From Tsukamurella tyrosinosolvens (GTDB lineage: Bacteria; Actinomycetota; Actinomycetes; Mycobacteriales; Mycobacteriaceae): a DNA stretch of 64,000 nucleotides. The translations under genes and the position numbers were made by a program. The stretch spans positions 1,426,001-1,490,000 of the forward strand of contig NZ_FNSA01000003.1 in assembly GCF_900104775.1 (NCBI RefSeq), read 5' to 3'. How positions within the stretch are numbered: the stretch's first letter is position 1; every line of letters begins with the position of its first letter. Under the pieces are notes generated by a model. The model did not search any database, was not told the DNA's origin, and saw only the letters and a program-made list of their open reading frames with translations. Positions 33,573 through 44,158 of this stretch are shown here, piece by piece.

Positions 33573-33649
33573 TGGGGTGGATGACGGGACTCGAACCCGC
33601 GACAGCCAGAATCACAATCTGGTGCTCTACCAACTGAACTACACCCACC
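33573..33649 (-). tRNA. tRNA-His (anticodon GTG)
   Basis: Minus-strand cloverleaf with the histidine-specific extra G-1:C73 pair: 5' G plus acceptor GTGGGTG pairs with CATCCAC plus C. The anticodon stem-loop is CAGATTGTGATTCTG and the T-arm contains GGTTCGAGTCC. The 3' CCA is encoded (33573-33575). It lies downstream of orn on the same strand. Confidence 0.95.
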
Positions 33650-33749
33650 AGGTGCCTGGGATCGCCAGGCTCGAAGAACTTTACCCGACGGTTCCGGCGG
33701 AATCCAATCGGTATGGTCTCCACCCCGTCGAGCGCGGTGACCTGCGTAT

Positions 33750-34346
33750 TCAGGCCGGACCGAGCTCCTCGACCGCCGCGGTGATCTGCTCGGTCGACGG
33801 CCCGGGGGCCGGCACGAACGCGGTGCTGCGGTAGTACTTGAGCTCGCGGATCGACTCGCGGATGTCCGCGAGTGCGCGATGTGCGAGGCCCTTGTCGGGC
33901 TGGCCGAAGTAGATCCGCGGGTACCAGCGGCGGCACAGTTCCTTGATCGAGCTGACGTCCACCATCCGGTAGTGCAGGAAGCCGTCGAGCTCCGGCATCT
34001 CCTTGGCGATGAACCGGCGATCGGTGGCGATCGAGTTGCCCGCCAACGGCACCGCGCCGGCCTCGATGTGCTCGCGCAGGTAGGCGAGCACGGCCTCCTC
34101 GGCCTCGCGCACGGTCACCGTCGACGCCCGTACCTCCTCCGTCAGGCCCGACCTGGCGTGCATCTCCTGCACGACGGGTGGCATGGCGGCGAGCGCGGCG
34201 TCGTCCGCGTGGATCACCAGGTCCACGCCTTCGCCGAGGATGTTCAGGTCGCCGTCTGTCACCAGGGCGGCGATCTCGATGAGTCGGTCGGAGGTCAGGT
34301 CGAGGCCGGTCATCTCACAATCGACCCACACGAGTTTGTCGTCCAC
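33750..34346 (-). CDS. orn: Oligoribonuclease
   Basis: 3'-5' exoribonuclease that degrades 2-5 nt RNAs and pGpG to mononucleotides. The 198 residues from GTG 34346 carry the DEDDh exonuclease motifs: [12 protein letters not shown] (Asp9, Glu11), [11 protein letters not shown] and [11 protein letters not shown]. The sequence is very close to mycobacterial Orn, including [16 protein letters not shown] and FVPAPGPST. The frame runs open far upstream, but that part is antisense to other genes, and mycobacterial Orn also starts with a GTG at this position. Confidence 0.95.
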   Translation of the reverse strand: MDDKLVWVDCEMTGLDLTSDRLIEIAALVTDGDLNILGEGVDLVIHADDAALAAMPPVVQEMHARSGLTEEVRASTVTVREAEEAVLAYLREHIEAGAVPLAGNSIATDRRFIAKEMPELDGFLHYRMVDVSSIKELCRRWYPRIYFGQPDKGLAHRALADIRESIRELKYYRSTAFVPAPGPSTEQITAAVEELGPA

Positions 34347-34412
34347 GCCGATCAGCGTAGCCAACGGCGTCAGGTGCCGGACCGGAGTGAAGAGCGAGGG
34401 TAGCCTGGCCTC

Positions 34413-35420
34413 ATGAATCCAGTCGGATCGGTGCCGGAGCTCGAGAATGCTGTCGGGAAGCCCGTCTCGGCGATGATGCTCAAGACGATCGACCACCTCG
34501 ACGAGCACTGCCGGACGATCCTCGCGCTCTCCACGGCCGCCGTGCTCGGCTACGTCGACCGCGGCGGAGTGCAGCGCACCACGCTCCTCGGCGGCGCGCC
34601 CGGCTTCGCGTCGGTGATCTCGCCGACGGGACTCGACGTGGACGTCCCGGAGGACGCCGCGCCGGGCGGGGCCTCGCTCCTCGTCCTCGTCCCCGGTTGG
34701 CGCGAGACGTTGCGCGTCAACGGCACCGTCGGCGATGCCGGTTTCCGGGTGCTCGAGGCCTACCTGCACTGCGGGAAGGCGGTGATCCGCTCCGGGCTGT
34801 GGCAGCCGGCACCGCCCGGCGCGGCCGCCGCGGAGGCCGACACCGCCACCGTCGGACCGGACGCGGCTGCGTTCCTCGCCGCCGCCCCGTTCGCGGTGAT
34901 CAGCTCCCGCGACGAGGACGGACGGGCCGACAGCAGCCCCCGTGGCGACCCCGCCGGCGACCTGCGCGTGCTCGGGCCCACCACCGTCGCGATCGCCGAC
35001 CGCCCGGGCAACAAGCGCACCGACACCCTGCACAACATCGTGAGCCACCCCGACATCGCGCTGCTCGCCCTCGTCCCCGGCGACGGTCGGACCCTGGAAC
35101 TGACCGGGACCGCCACGATCAGCACCGATCCGGAGCTGCGGGAGCAACTCGCCGAACGGGGGAAGGCGCCGAAGGCCGTCATCGTCGTCGAGGTCTCGCG
35201 TGCGCGTCTCGCCCGGAGCGAGGGGATCGCCGCCGCCGCCCTGTGGGACACCGGCAGGCACGTGCAACCGGCGGCGCTCCCGCGCCCGTCCGCGGTGTGG
35301 ACCGACCACGTCAAGCGCAACACGACGGGCGGCGTCGGCGCGCGCGTCCTGCGCGCCGTCGCGAACGAACGCGTCATGCGGGCCGGTATCGACCTCGACT
35401 ACCGCCAGAACCTCTATTGA
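34413..35420 (+). CDS. FMN-binding split-barrel (PNPOx-like) protein
   Basis: 335 residues of the pyridoxamine 5'-phosphate oxidase-like superfamily (COG3576 type). Two related halves are visible. The first (about 30-130) contains [34 protein letters not shown] and the conserved [14 protein letters not shown]. The second (about 145-245) contains [25 protein letters not shown] and [15 protein letters not shown]. The substrate is unknown. It is divergent from orn (66-base gap) and 27 bases ahead of the HerA-like gene. Confidence 0.75.
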   Translation: MNPVGSVPELENAVGKPVSAMMLKTIDHLDEHCRTILALSTAAVLGYVDRGGVQRTTLLGGAPGFASVISPTGLDVDVPEDAAPGGASLLVLVPGWRETLRVNGTVGDAGFRVLEAYLHCGKAVIRSGLWQPAPPGAAAAEADTATVGPDAAAFLAAAPFAVISSRDEDGRADSSPRGDPAGDLRVLGPTTVAIADRPGNKRTDTLHNIVSHPDIALLALVPGDGRTLELTGTATISTDPELREQLAERGKAPKAVIVVEVSRARLARSEGIAAAALWDTGRHVQPAALPRPSAVWTDHVKRNTTGGVGARVLRAVANERVMRAGIDLDYRQNLY

Positions 35421-35447
35421 CCCAGGTCTCACGCTAGGGTTTGCACC

Positions 35448-36995
35448 GTGACTGACAACGCGAACTCCCCGGCGCAGACGATCGCCGCCGGCTACGAATT
35501 CTCGGGGCCCGCCCTGGAGCTCGGGACCGTCCTCGTGGACGGCACCGTCGACCCGTCGGCCAAGGTGCGCATCCCGCTGGCCATGATGAACCGCCACGGC
35601 CTCGTCGCCGGCGCCACCGGCACCGGCAAGACGAAGACCCTGCAGCTCATCGTCGAGCAGCTGTCGGCCAACGGCGTGCCCGTCGTGCTCGCCGACATCA
35701 AGGGCGACCTCGCCGGTCTGTCCAAGCCCGGCGAGGCGAACGACAAGACCGCGTCGCGCGCCACCGACACCGGCGACGACTGGAAGCCCGCCAACGTGCC
35801 CACGGAGTTCGTCTCCCTCGGCACCGAAGGCGTCGGGATCCCGATCCGCGCCACCATCTCCTCGTTCGGCCCGATCCTGCTGTCCAAGGTGCTCGGCCTC
35901 AACGCGACGCAGGAGTCGACGCTCGGGCTGATCTTCCACTGGGCCGATCAGAACCAGCTCGAGCTGCTGGACCTCAAGGACCTGCGCTCGGTGATCCAGT
36001 ACCTCACCTCCGCCGAGGGCAAGGCCGATCTCGAGGGCATCGGCGGTGTCAGCAAGCAGACCGCCGGCGTGATCCTGCGCGCCCTCGTCAACCTCGAGGC
36101 CGAAGGCGGCGACACCTTCTTCGGCGAGCCCGAGATCGACATGGGCGACCTGCTGCGCACCGCGGGCGGCCAGGGCGTGGTCACCCTGTTCGAGCTCGGC
36201 GACCAGGCCGCGCGACCCACGCTCTTCTCCACTTTCCTCATGTGGGTCCTCGCCGACCTGTTCCAGTACCTGCCCGAGGCGGGCGACCTCGACAAGCCGA
36301 AGCTCGTCTTCATCTTCGACGAGGCGCACCTGCTGTTCGCGGATGCCAGCAAGGCGTTCAAGGACCAGGTCGAGCAGACGGTCAAGCTGATCCGCTCGAA
36401 GGGCGTGGGCGTCTTCTTCTGCTCGCAGCTGCCCACCGACATCCCGAATCCCGTGCTCAGCCAGCTCGGTGCGCGCATCCAGCACGCGCTGCGCGCCTTC
36501 ACGCCGGAGGATCAGGCCGCGCTGAGCAAGACGGTCAAGACCTACCCGACCTCGCCGGCCTACAAGCTCGACGAGGCCCTCACCAGCCTCGGCATCGGCG
36601 AGGCGATCGTCACCGTCCTCTCCGACAAGGGCGCCCCGACGCCCGTCGCGTGGACGCGCCTGCGGGCCCCGCGCTCGCTGATGTCCGCGATCGGCGACGA
36701 TGCCGTCCGCTCGGCCGCGCAGGCCTCGCCGCTGTGGGGCAAGTACGCGCAGACCGTCGACAACCTCTCGGCCTTCGAGAAGCTGTCGCAGAACGCGCAG
36801 CAGGCGCAGCAGGAGAACGCGCCCGCCGAGCAGGCGCCGCCGCCCCCGCCCGCGCCCAAGAAGGAGGAGGAAGAGTCCGGCTGGGTCTCCGACGTGATGA
36901 GCAACCCGGCCGTGAAGTCGTTCCTCCGGTCCGCGGCCTCCAGCGCCGGTCGTGAGCTGTCGCGCAGCATCTTCGGCACCAAGCGTCGCCGCTGA
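35448..36995 (+). CDS. HerA-like (YjgR/DUF853) ATPase
   Basis: 515 residues of the HerA/FtsK-type P-loop family. Walker A is GATGTGKT (55-62), Walker B is [12 protein letters not shown] (about 282-293), and the DUF853 features [19 protein letters not shown] segments and [19 protein letters not shown] follow. A low-complexity Gln/Pro/Glu linker (about 448-480) precedes a conserved C-terminal tail. It resembles Rv2510c of M. tuberculosis, which likewise sits between orn and the mycolate reductase gene. The cellular role of YjgR proteins is not settled. Start GTG 35448. Confidence 0.88.
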   Translation: MTDNANSPAQTIAAGYEFSGPALELGTVLVDGTVDPSAKVRIPLAMMNRHGLVAGATGTGKTKTLQLIVEQLSANGVPVVLADIKGDLAGLSKPGEANDKTASRATDTGDDWKPANVPTEFVSLGTEGVGIPIRATISSFGPILLSKVLGLNATQESTLGLIFHWADQNQLELLDLKDLRSVIQYLTSAEGKADLEGIGGVSKQTAGVILRALVNLEAEGGDTFFGEPEIDMGDLLRTAGGQGVVTLFELGDQAARPTLFSTFLMWVLADLFQYLPEAGDLDKPKLVFIFDEAHLLFADASKAFKDQVEQTVKLIRSKGVGVFFCSQLPTDIPNPVLSQLGARIQHALRAFTPEDQAALSKTVKTYPTSPAYKLDEALTSLGIGEAIVTVLSDKGAPTPVAWTRLRAPRSLMSAIGDDAVRSAAQASPLWGKYAQTVDNLSAFEKLSQNAQQAQQENAPAEQAPPPPPAPKKEEEESGWVSDVMSNPAVKSFLRSAASSAGRELSRSIFGTKRRR

Positions 36996-37012
36996 GCGAG
37001 CACGACGGACGA

Positions 37013-37060
37013 AAGTCCGGTCATCGGTCCCCACGATCGTGGGATCCGATGACCGGACTT
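37013..37060. terminator. Bidirectional terminator between HerA-like gene and cmrA
   Basis: A 15-base perfect stem, AAGTCCGGTCATCGG (37013-37027) with CCGATGACCGGACTT (37046-37060). The loop contains a second small hairpin (CCACGATCGTGG). It lies between two convergent genes. Confidence 0.85.
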
Positions 37061-37100
37061 CGTCGTTCGAGCCGTGTTCGGGCCGATGCGGCCCGGGCGA

Positions 37101-37907
37101 TCAGTTGCCCGCGAGCTTCTTGTACATCTCGCCGACGATGGGCGCCATGATGGCGCGCGGGGTGTAGTGGCCCGCCATGGACATGCCCTTGGAAAGCAGG
37201 CCCGGCACGACGCGCATCTTGTTCTTCTCCAGCGCGTCCAGGGTCACGCGGGCGGTGTACTCGGTGTTGACCCAGAGGAACTCGGGCACGACCTTCTCGA
37301 CGGTGGAGCGATCCTCGGGGTCGGGGAGCTCGGTGCGCACCGGGCCGGGCGCGAGCAGGGTGACGTGCACGCCGGTCTTCTTCAGCTCGCCGCGCAGTGA
37401 CTCGGAGAAGGTGTTGGCGAAGGCCTTCGAGGCCGCGTACGTGGCGTTGTTCGGGATCGGCATGTTGCCCGCCGCCGAGCCGGTGATCATGATGCCGCCG
37501 TTGCCGCGCTTCACCATCTGCGGCAGGACCGCCAGGGTGAGGTCGTGGACGGCGTTCGCGTTGAGCTCCAGCTGCGCGCGCTCGTAGTCGAAGTCCAGGT
37601 CGATCACGCGGCCGAAGGTCGCGGTGCCGGCGTTGTTGCAGAGGATGGAGATCTCTCGGGAGGCGAGCTCCTCGCAGAGCACGGCGCGCGCGGCGTGGTC
37701 GGAGAGGTCGACGCCGCGGACCTCGGCCTCGACGCCGAACTCGGCGCGCAGCTTCGCGGCCAGCTCCTCCATGGGGCCGGTGCTGCGGGCGACGAGGATG
37801 ACCGAGTGGCCGCGGCGGGCGAGCTCCGTGGCGAGGGCGACACCGATGCCGGAGGAGCCGCCGGTGACGACGGCGCGGGCGGACTGATGGGGTGCGGGTA
37901 CTGGCAT
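37101..37907 (-). CDS. cmrA: Mycolate beta-ketoacyl reductase (SDR family)
   Basis: Reduces the 3-oxo intermediate made by Pks13 to give mature mycolic acids. The 268 residues are a classical SDR: ARAVVTGGSSGIG (about 11-23), NNAG, catalytic Ser in ITGSAAGN, YAASK (Tyr and Lys) and APGPVRTELPDP. The N-terminal MPVPAP, the FSESLRGELK segment and the C-terminal MRVVPGLLSKGMSMAGHYTPRAIMAPIVG follow M. tuberculosis Rv2509, as does the location beside the HerA-like gene. Its presence supports a mycolic-acid actinomycete. Confidence 0.92.
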   Translation of the reverse strand: MPVPAPHQSARAVVTGGSSGIGVALATELARRGHSVILVARSTGPMEELAAKLRAEFGVEAEVRGVDLSDHAARAVLCEELASREISILCNNAGTATFGRVIDLDFDYERAQLELNANAVHDLTLAVLPQMVKRGNGGIMITGSAAGNMPIPNNATYAASKAFANTFSESLRGELKKTGVHVTLLAPGPVRTELPDPEDRSTVEKVVPEFLWVNTEYTARVTLDALEKNKMRVVPGLLSKGMSMAGHYTPRAIMAPIVGEMYKKLAGN

Positions 37908-38053
37908 GGGTCAGATCGTACGGGAGGGCACGCACGGGTCGACATCGCGAAGATCGCACTGTGACCGCCCCGATCGCGGAGTGCCCTCGGCCGATTTCGC
38001 GCACCCTGGACCTGCGGTGATGCGTTTCGAGTGGCGCCCACGGCGCACTGCTA

Positions 38054-38072
38054 TTAGGTTAGCCTCGCCATT
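38054..38072. promoter_or_regulatory. IdeR/DtxR-like iron box upstream of the DoxX-PPOX pair
   Basis: TTAGGTTAGCCTCGCCATT has a perfect left half (TTAGGTTAGCCT) and matches 14 of 19 positions of TTAGGTTAGSCTAACCTAA. It begins 42 bases upstream of the DoxX ATG. A -10-like TAGGTT overlaps it. Confidence 0.5.
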
Positions 38073-38095
38073 GTCACGAGCTGAAGGTGGAAGAC

Positions 38096-38550
38096 ATGAA
38101 CCGCTGGGCCCCGTACTACCTGTCCGCACTCCGGATCGTGACAGGCGTGCTGTTCGCGCTCCACGGCGCCGCGACCTTCTGGGGCTTCCTCGACGGTCGC
38201 CGGTCGAGCCCCGACGTCTTCGCCTGGCCGAGTTGGTGGGGCGCCGCGATCCAGCTCGTGGGCGGCCTCCTCATCGCCGCCGGCGCCCTGACCCGGCCCG
38301 CGGCAGTCATCGCGTCGGGCTCGATGGCGTACGCCTATTTCGCCTTCCACGCCGGCGATGGGCTCTCCCCGCTGGCGAACGACGGCGAGCTCTCGGTCCT
38401 CTATTGCTGGGTGCTCTTGCTCTTCGCGTTCACCGGCGCCGGGCCGGTCAGCGTCGACGCCGTGATCGGCCGCCTGCGGGCCGGGGATCAAGCTGAGGGA
38501 AAGGCCCCGTCTGATCGCGCGGACGAGAAGGATGCGGCAGAGTCGGCGGT

Positions 38551-38554
<4 letters not shown>
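38096..38554 (+). CDS. DoxX-family membrane protein
   Basis: 152 residues with four predicted transmembrane helices: LRIVTGVLFALHGAATFWGF (about 11-30), GAAIQLVGGLLIAAGAL (about 49-66), AAVIASGSMAYAYFAFHA (about 70-88) and VLYCWVLLLFAFTGAG (about 102-118). The RIVTG...LHGA...FWGF pattern marks the DoxX/YphA family. In M. tuberculosis a DoxX protein acts with SodA and SseA in redox defence; whether this one does is unknown. The ATG 38096 has a GAAGGTGG site, with a GTG 9 bases upstream as alternative. The stop overlaps the next start (ATGA). Confidence 0.85.
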
Positions 38555-41030
<2,476 letters not shown>

Positions 41031-41564
41031 TCAGGGGGTGAGGGCGGCGAGCACTTCGTCGAGCCAGTCGACGGTGCCCTGCTCGGAGTACACGCCTCCG
41101 CGCAGCACGAGATGCTGCTGCAGGTCCGTACCGGTGAGTGCCGCGGGCGCGGGGTAGTCGCGGGCCTCGAGGGTGCGGAACAGGTCCGCCCGCTCGGCGT
41201 GCAGGTCGCGCACGCGCCGGACCTCGACCATCAGGTCCGGCAGGTCCGCCGGTGCCGCCCCGCGGATCTTGGTGGCCAGCTCGCGCCGGTCCGTGGCGTC
41301 CTTGCCGGGCGTGCGGATCCACTCCGAGAGCGTCTTCCGGCCGGTGTCGGTGATCGAGTAGACCTTCTTGTCCGGCTTGCCGTCCTGCGCCTGTTCGACG
41401 TAGGTCACGAGGCCGTGCTCGGTCATCCGCGCCAGCGTCTTGTAGATCTGCTGGTGCGAGGCGCGCCACCAGTGCCCGATCGAGCGGTCGAAGCGCCGGG
41501 TGAGCTGGTACCCGGTGCCCGAGCGCTCGCTCAGGGAGACGAGCAGTGCGTGTTCGAGGGCCAC
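41031..41564 (-). CDS. PadR-family transcriptional regulator
   Basis: 177 residues from GTG 41564. The PadR winged helix is MALEHALLVSLSE...SGTGYQL (1-20), then HWWRASHQQIYKTLARMTEHGLV and YSITDTGRKTLSEW. A C-terminal helical domain (about 90-177) for dimerisation follows. It heads the fadH transcript and has two dyads just upstream that probably mediate autoregulation. The signal molecule is unknown; a fatty acyl or enoate compound is plausible from context. Confidence 0.88.
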   Translation of the reverse strand: MALEHALLVSLSERSGTGYQLTRRFDRSIGHWWRASHQQIYKTLARMTEHGLVTYVEQAQDGKPDKKVYSITDTGRKTLSEWIRTPGKDATDRRELATKIRGAAPADLPDLMVEVRRVRDLHAERADLFRTLEARDYPAPAALTGTDLQQHLVLRGGVYSEQGTVDWLDEVLAALTP

Positions 41565-41595
41565 GCCCGCGACGCTACCGCGAGGATCTCAAGTA

Positions 41596-41628
41596 TGCAA
41601 CAAGTTGCACTGCGCTTGTATGCACAAG
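41596..41628. promoter_or_regulatory. Candidate PadR operator (two dyads)
   Basis: TGCAAC-AA-GTTGCA (41596-41609) and CTTGT-ATGC-ACAAG (41615-41628) are perfect inverted repeats 32-64 bases upstream of the padR start. Confidence 0.5.
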
Positions 41629-41672
41629 TCCGAGGAAAGCGGCGGTGCCGATAAGATGACCACCGCACCACT

Positions 41673-41746
41673 GCCTCCGTAGCTCAGTTGGATAGAGCAT
41701 CGGCCTTCTAATCCGAATGTCGCAGGTTCGATTCCTGCCGGGGGCG
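41673..41746 (+). tRNA. tRNA-Arg (anticodon TCT)
   Basis: 74-nt cloverleaf: acceptor GCCTCCG pairs with CGGGGGC (one G-U), D-arm AGCTCAGTTGGATAGAGC, anticodon loop CTTCTAA, T-arm GCAGGTTCGATTCCTGC, discriminator G, no encoded CCA. The closing pair of the anticodon stem is a C-U mismatch. Confidence 0.93.
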
Positions 41747-41878
41747 CACAGAACCGCGTGGGACCTCGCGTACGCGTACATGATCTGACCTGCAATACCG
41801 GGCGAAATGGGGTGTCCACGCGCGGGTGCGCGGCGTTACGATCGGGACTGACGTGGGGGCCTCACAGGAGGTGCTCGG

Positions 41879-42151
41879 ATGAAGCGGACAGTACGAACAT
41901 TCGCGGTGGCGGCCTGCGCGGTCGCCCTGTTCGGCGGAGGCGGGGCGGGCGCGGCCTCCGCCGATCCCACGCCGGCGCCGCCCCCGGTCGGGTCGACGTG
42001 CGGCAAACCCGGCGAGAACAAGGTGATCACCACGATCCGCACCTGCGCGAAGATCAACTCCTCGTGCACGGGCTACGACATGATGATCATCGGCCGCGTC
42101 GACAAGTGGGGGCACTGCGTGATCCCCGGCATGAACGGGACCACCTGGTGA
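41879..42151 (+). CDS. Small secreted Cys-rich protein
   Basis: 90 residues with a Sec signal peptide (about 1-28, ending GAASA/D) and a mature part of about 60 residues holding four Cys, in STCGKPG, RTCAKIN, SSCTGY and GHCVIPG, consistent with two disulfides. The start ATG 41879 has a perfect AGGAGG (41866-41871). It ends one base before the DipZ-like start, so the two are almost certainly co-expressed. No family recognised. Confidence 0.8.
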   Translation: MKRTVRTFAVAACAVALFGGGGAGAASADPTPAPPPVGSTCGKPGENKVITTIRTCAKINSSCTGYDMMIIGRVDKWGHCVIPGMNGTTW

Positions 42152-42152
42152 C

Positions 42153-43847
42153 GTGAGCGAGCTCGCGCTCCCGCTCGTCGGCCTCGTCGGCGGCGTCCTC
42201 GCGGGAGTCTCCCCGTGCGTGCTCCCGGTCCTGCCGGTCGTCCTGCTCGGCAGCGCCGGGACCGGGGCCGACGGTGCCCCCACCTCGCGCGCCCGTCCGG
42301 CCGCGATCGTCGCCGGCCTGGTGCTGAGCTTCTCGCTGTTCACGCTGTTCGGCACCGTCGTCCTCTCGCTGCTGCACCTGCCCGCGGGCCTGATCCGGTG
42401 GGTGGGGATCGGTGCCCTGCTCCTGCTCGGCGTGGCGATGCTGGTCCCGCCGCTGGAGCGCCTGCTCGAACGGCCCTTCGCGCGCCTGCCGCAGCGCGTC
42501 CCGGGCCTCAAGGGCGACGGTGCCGCGGGCGGCTTCGTGCTCGGCGTCGCCCTCGGCGCGGTCTACGTGCCGTGCGCCGGACCGGTGCTCGCGGCGATCG
42601 CGCTGGCCGGCGCCACCGACACGATCGGCCCGCGCACGCTAATCCTCACCGCGGCGTTCGCGGTCGGCACCGCGATCCCGCTGCTCGCCATCGCCCTCAC
42701 GGGCCACCGCCTGGCCGACCGGGTACGCGCACTGCAGCGGCGCCAGCGGGCGATCCGCGCGGTAGGAGGCGTCCTCGTCATCGCCCTGGCGGTCGCCCTC
42801 GCGCTGGGGATCACCGACCTCATCCAGCGCCGGGTGCCCGACTACACGCAGGCCGTCGGCGACCGGCTGGGCGCGGCGGCGATCGCACCGCAGGTCGCGG
42901 GCACGGGCTCTCTGCAGCAGTGCCAGCAGGCCGCGTTCACGGGGACGGCGCAGCTCGCCGACTGCGGGCGGGCGCCCGAGTTCGCCGGCATCGACCCATG
43001 GCTCGGCGGCGCCCCACGCACGATGGCGGGCCTGCGCGGCAAGGTCGTCCTCATCGACTTCTGGGCCTACTCATGCATCAACTGCCAGCGCGAACTCCCG
43101 CACGCCGAGGCCTGGTGGAAGAACTACCGCGACCTCGGCTTCGAGGTGATCGGCGTCCACACGCCCGAGTACGCCTTCGAGCACGACGTCGGCAACGTCA
43201 CCGCGGGCGCGCGCAAGCTGGGCCTGACGTTCCCGCTCGCCGTCGACAACCGCACCGCCACGTGGAGCGCCTACCGCAATGTGGCCTGGCCCGCGGGCTA
43301 CCTCGTGGACGCCACCGGGACCATTCGGTTCGTCAGCCTCGGCGAGGGCCACTACGACAAGGTCGAGACCGCGATCCGCTCGCTCCTGCTCGCCGCGCAC
43401 CCCGGCGCGATCCTCCCGCCCGCAACCGACGTCCCCGATGCCACGCCACTGAACAAGGACCGGACCCCCGAGCTCTACCTCGGCGCCGAGAAGCAGCAGG
43501 GCTTCGGCGGCCCCGGCGGCTACGAGGTCGGCACCCGCGCGTTCACCCTCCCGGCGACCGTGCAGCCCAACACCTTCGCCCTCGACGGGGCCTGGACGGT
43601 CGGCGCCGAGGACATCCGCGCGGGGGAGCGGGCCGTTCTCACGCTCGCCTACACGGCGCAGCGGGTCTACCTCGACGTCGGCGGCACCGGCACGCTCACC
43701 GTCACCGAGGGCGGCGCCACCCGCACCATCCCCGTCGACGGTCCGCCCGACATCCGCACCGTCGTCGACCGCCCGGCCTCCGGGCCGGGCACCGTCACCA
43801 TCGCCCTCAGTCCCGGCCTGACCGCCTACTCCTTCACCTTCGGCTGA
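42153..43847 (+). CDS. dipZ: DipZ-like thiol-disulfide protein (CcdA membrane domain fused to thioredoxin-like domain)
   Basis: Carries reducing power across the membrane to extracytoplasmic thiols. The 564 residues comprise a CcdA/DsbD-type membrane domain (about 1-225) with redox Cys22 in GVSPCVLP and Cys141 in YVPCAGP, a TlpA-like thioredoxin domain (about 285-425) with Cys308-Ile-Asn-Cys311 in SCINC, and a C-terminal beta-rich domain (about 455-564) as in M. tuberculosis DipZ (Rv2874). The start GTG 42153 is one base after the small Cys-rich gene, a possible client. Confidence 0.9.
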   Translation: MSELALPLVGLVGGVLAGVSPCVLPVLPVVLLGSAGTGADGAPTSRARPAAIVAGLVLSFSLFTLFGTVVLSLLHLPAGLIRWVGIGALLLLGVAMLVPPLERLLERPFARLPQRVPGLKGDGAAGGFVLGVALGAVYVPCAGPVLAAIALAGATDTIGPRTLILTAAFAVGTAIPLLAIALTGHRLADRVRALQRRQRAIRAVGGVLVIALAVALALGITDLIQRRVPDYTQAVGDRLGAAAIAPQVAGTGSLQQCQQAAFTGTAQLADCGRAPEFAGIDPWLGGAPRTMAGLRGKVVLIDFWAYSCINCQRELPHAEAWWKNYRDLGFEVIGVHTPEYAFEHDVGNVTAGARKLGLTFPLAVDNRTATWSAYRNVAWPAGYLVDATGTIRFVSLGEGHYDKVETAIRSLLLAAHPGAILPPATDVPDATPLNKDRTPELYLGAEKQQGFGGPGGYEVGTRAFTLPATVQPNTFALDGAWTVGAEDIRAGERAVLTLAYTAQRVYLDVGGTGTLTVTEGGATRTIPVDGPPDIRTVVDRPASGPGTVTIALSPGLTAYSFTFG

Positions 43848-44083
43848 GCGCCTGAGGCTCGCCCGCGCCTGAGTACCCCGAGGGCGACGTCGACGATCTC
43901 CTCGCGGGGCTGCAGCTCCCGCGCCCGCTCGAGCGGAACCCATTCTGCGAAATCCGTGGTGCCGCCGACCTCGACGGTGCCGAGCGCGCCCGAGTCGATG
44001 GCGACCTCGACGAGGAACCTCTGGGGGCGCACCGGCGTAGGACCGCCTCGCGCGAAACGCGCAAAAGGGCGACTAACACGCAC
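43826..44083 (-). pseudogene. NUDIX hydrolase remnant (C-terminal fragment)
   Basis: An 85-codon frame whose last 60 codons have strongly GC-biased third positions and read QRFLVEVAIDSG, GGTTDFAEWVPLERAREL and EEIVDVALGVLRRG, like the end of a NUDIX domain. The first dozen codons are not coding-like, and no NUDIX box is present. The fragment therefore begins near 44045 and the rest of the gene is lost. Its 3' end overlaps dipZ by 22 bases. Confidence 0.45.
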
Positions 44084-44093
44084 AAGAGCGCGC

Positions 44094-44109
44094 TGTGAAC
44101 GACATCACC
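44094..44109. promoter_or_regulatory. CRP/GlxR-like site upstream of the citrate transporter
   Basis: TGTGA-ACGACA-TCACC matches 9 of the 10 defined bases of the CRP-family consensus TGTGA-N6-TCACA. It lies 50 bases upstream of the transporter ATG, suggesting cAMP-dependent control. Confidence 0.5.
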
Positions 44110-44158
44110 CGCATGCTCCTCGTGTTACCCCGATCACTCATCCACGAGGAGAAACCCC

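Noticed and set aside
34347-37034. N-terminal extension of the orn frame to about 1094 codons
   Set aside because: The extra part is antisense to two well-supported genes; Orn homologues start at the GTG chosen here.
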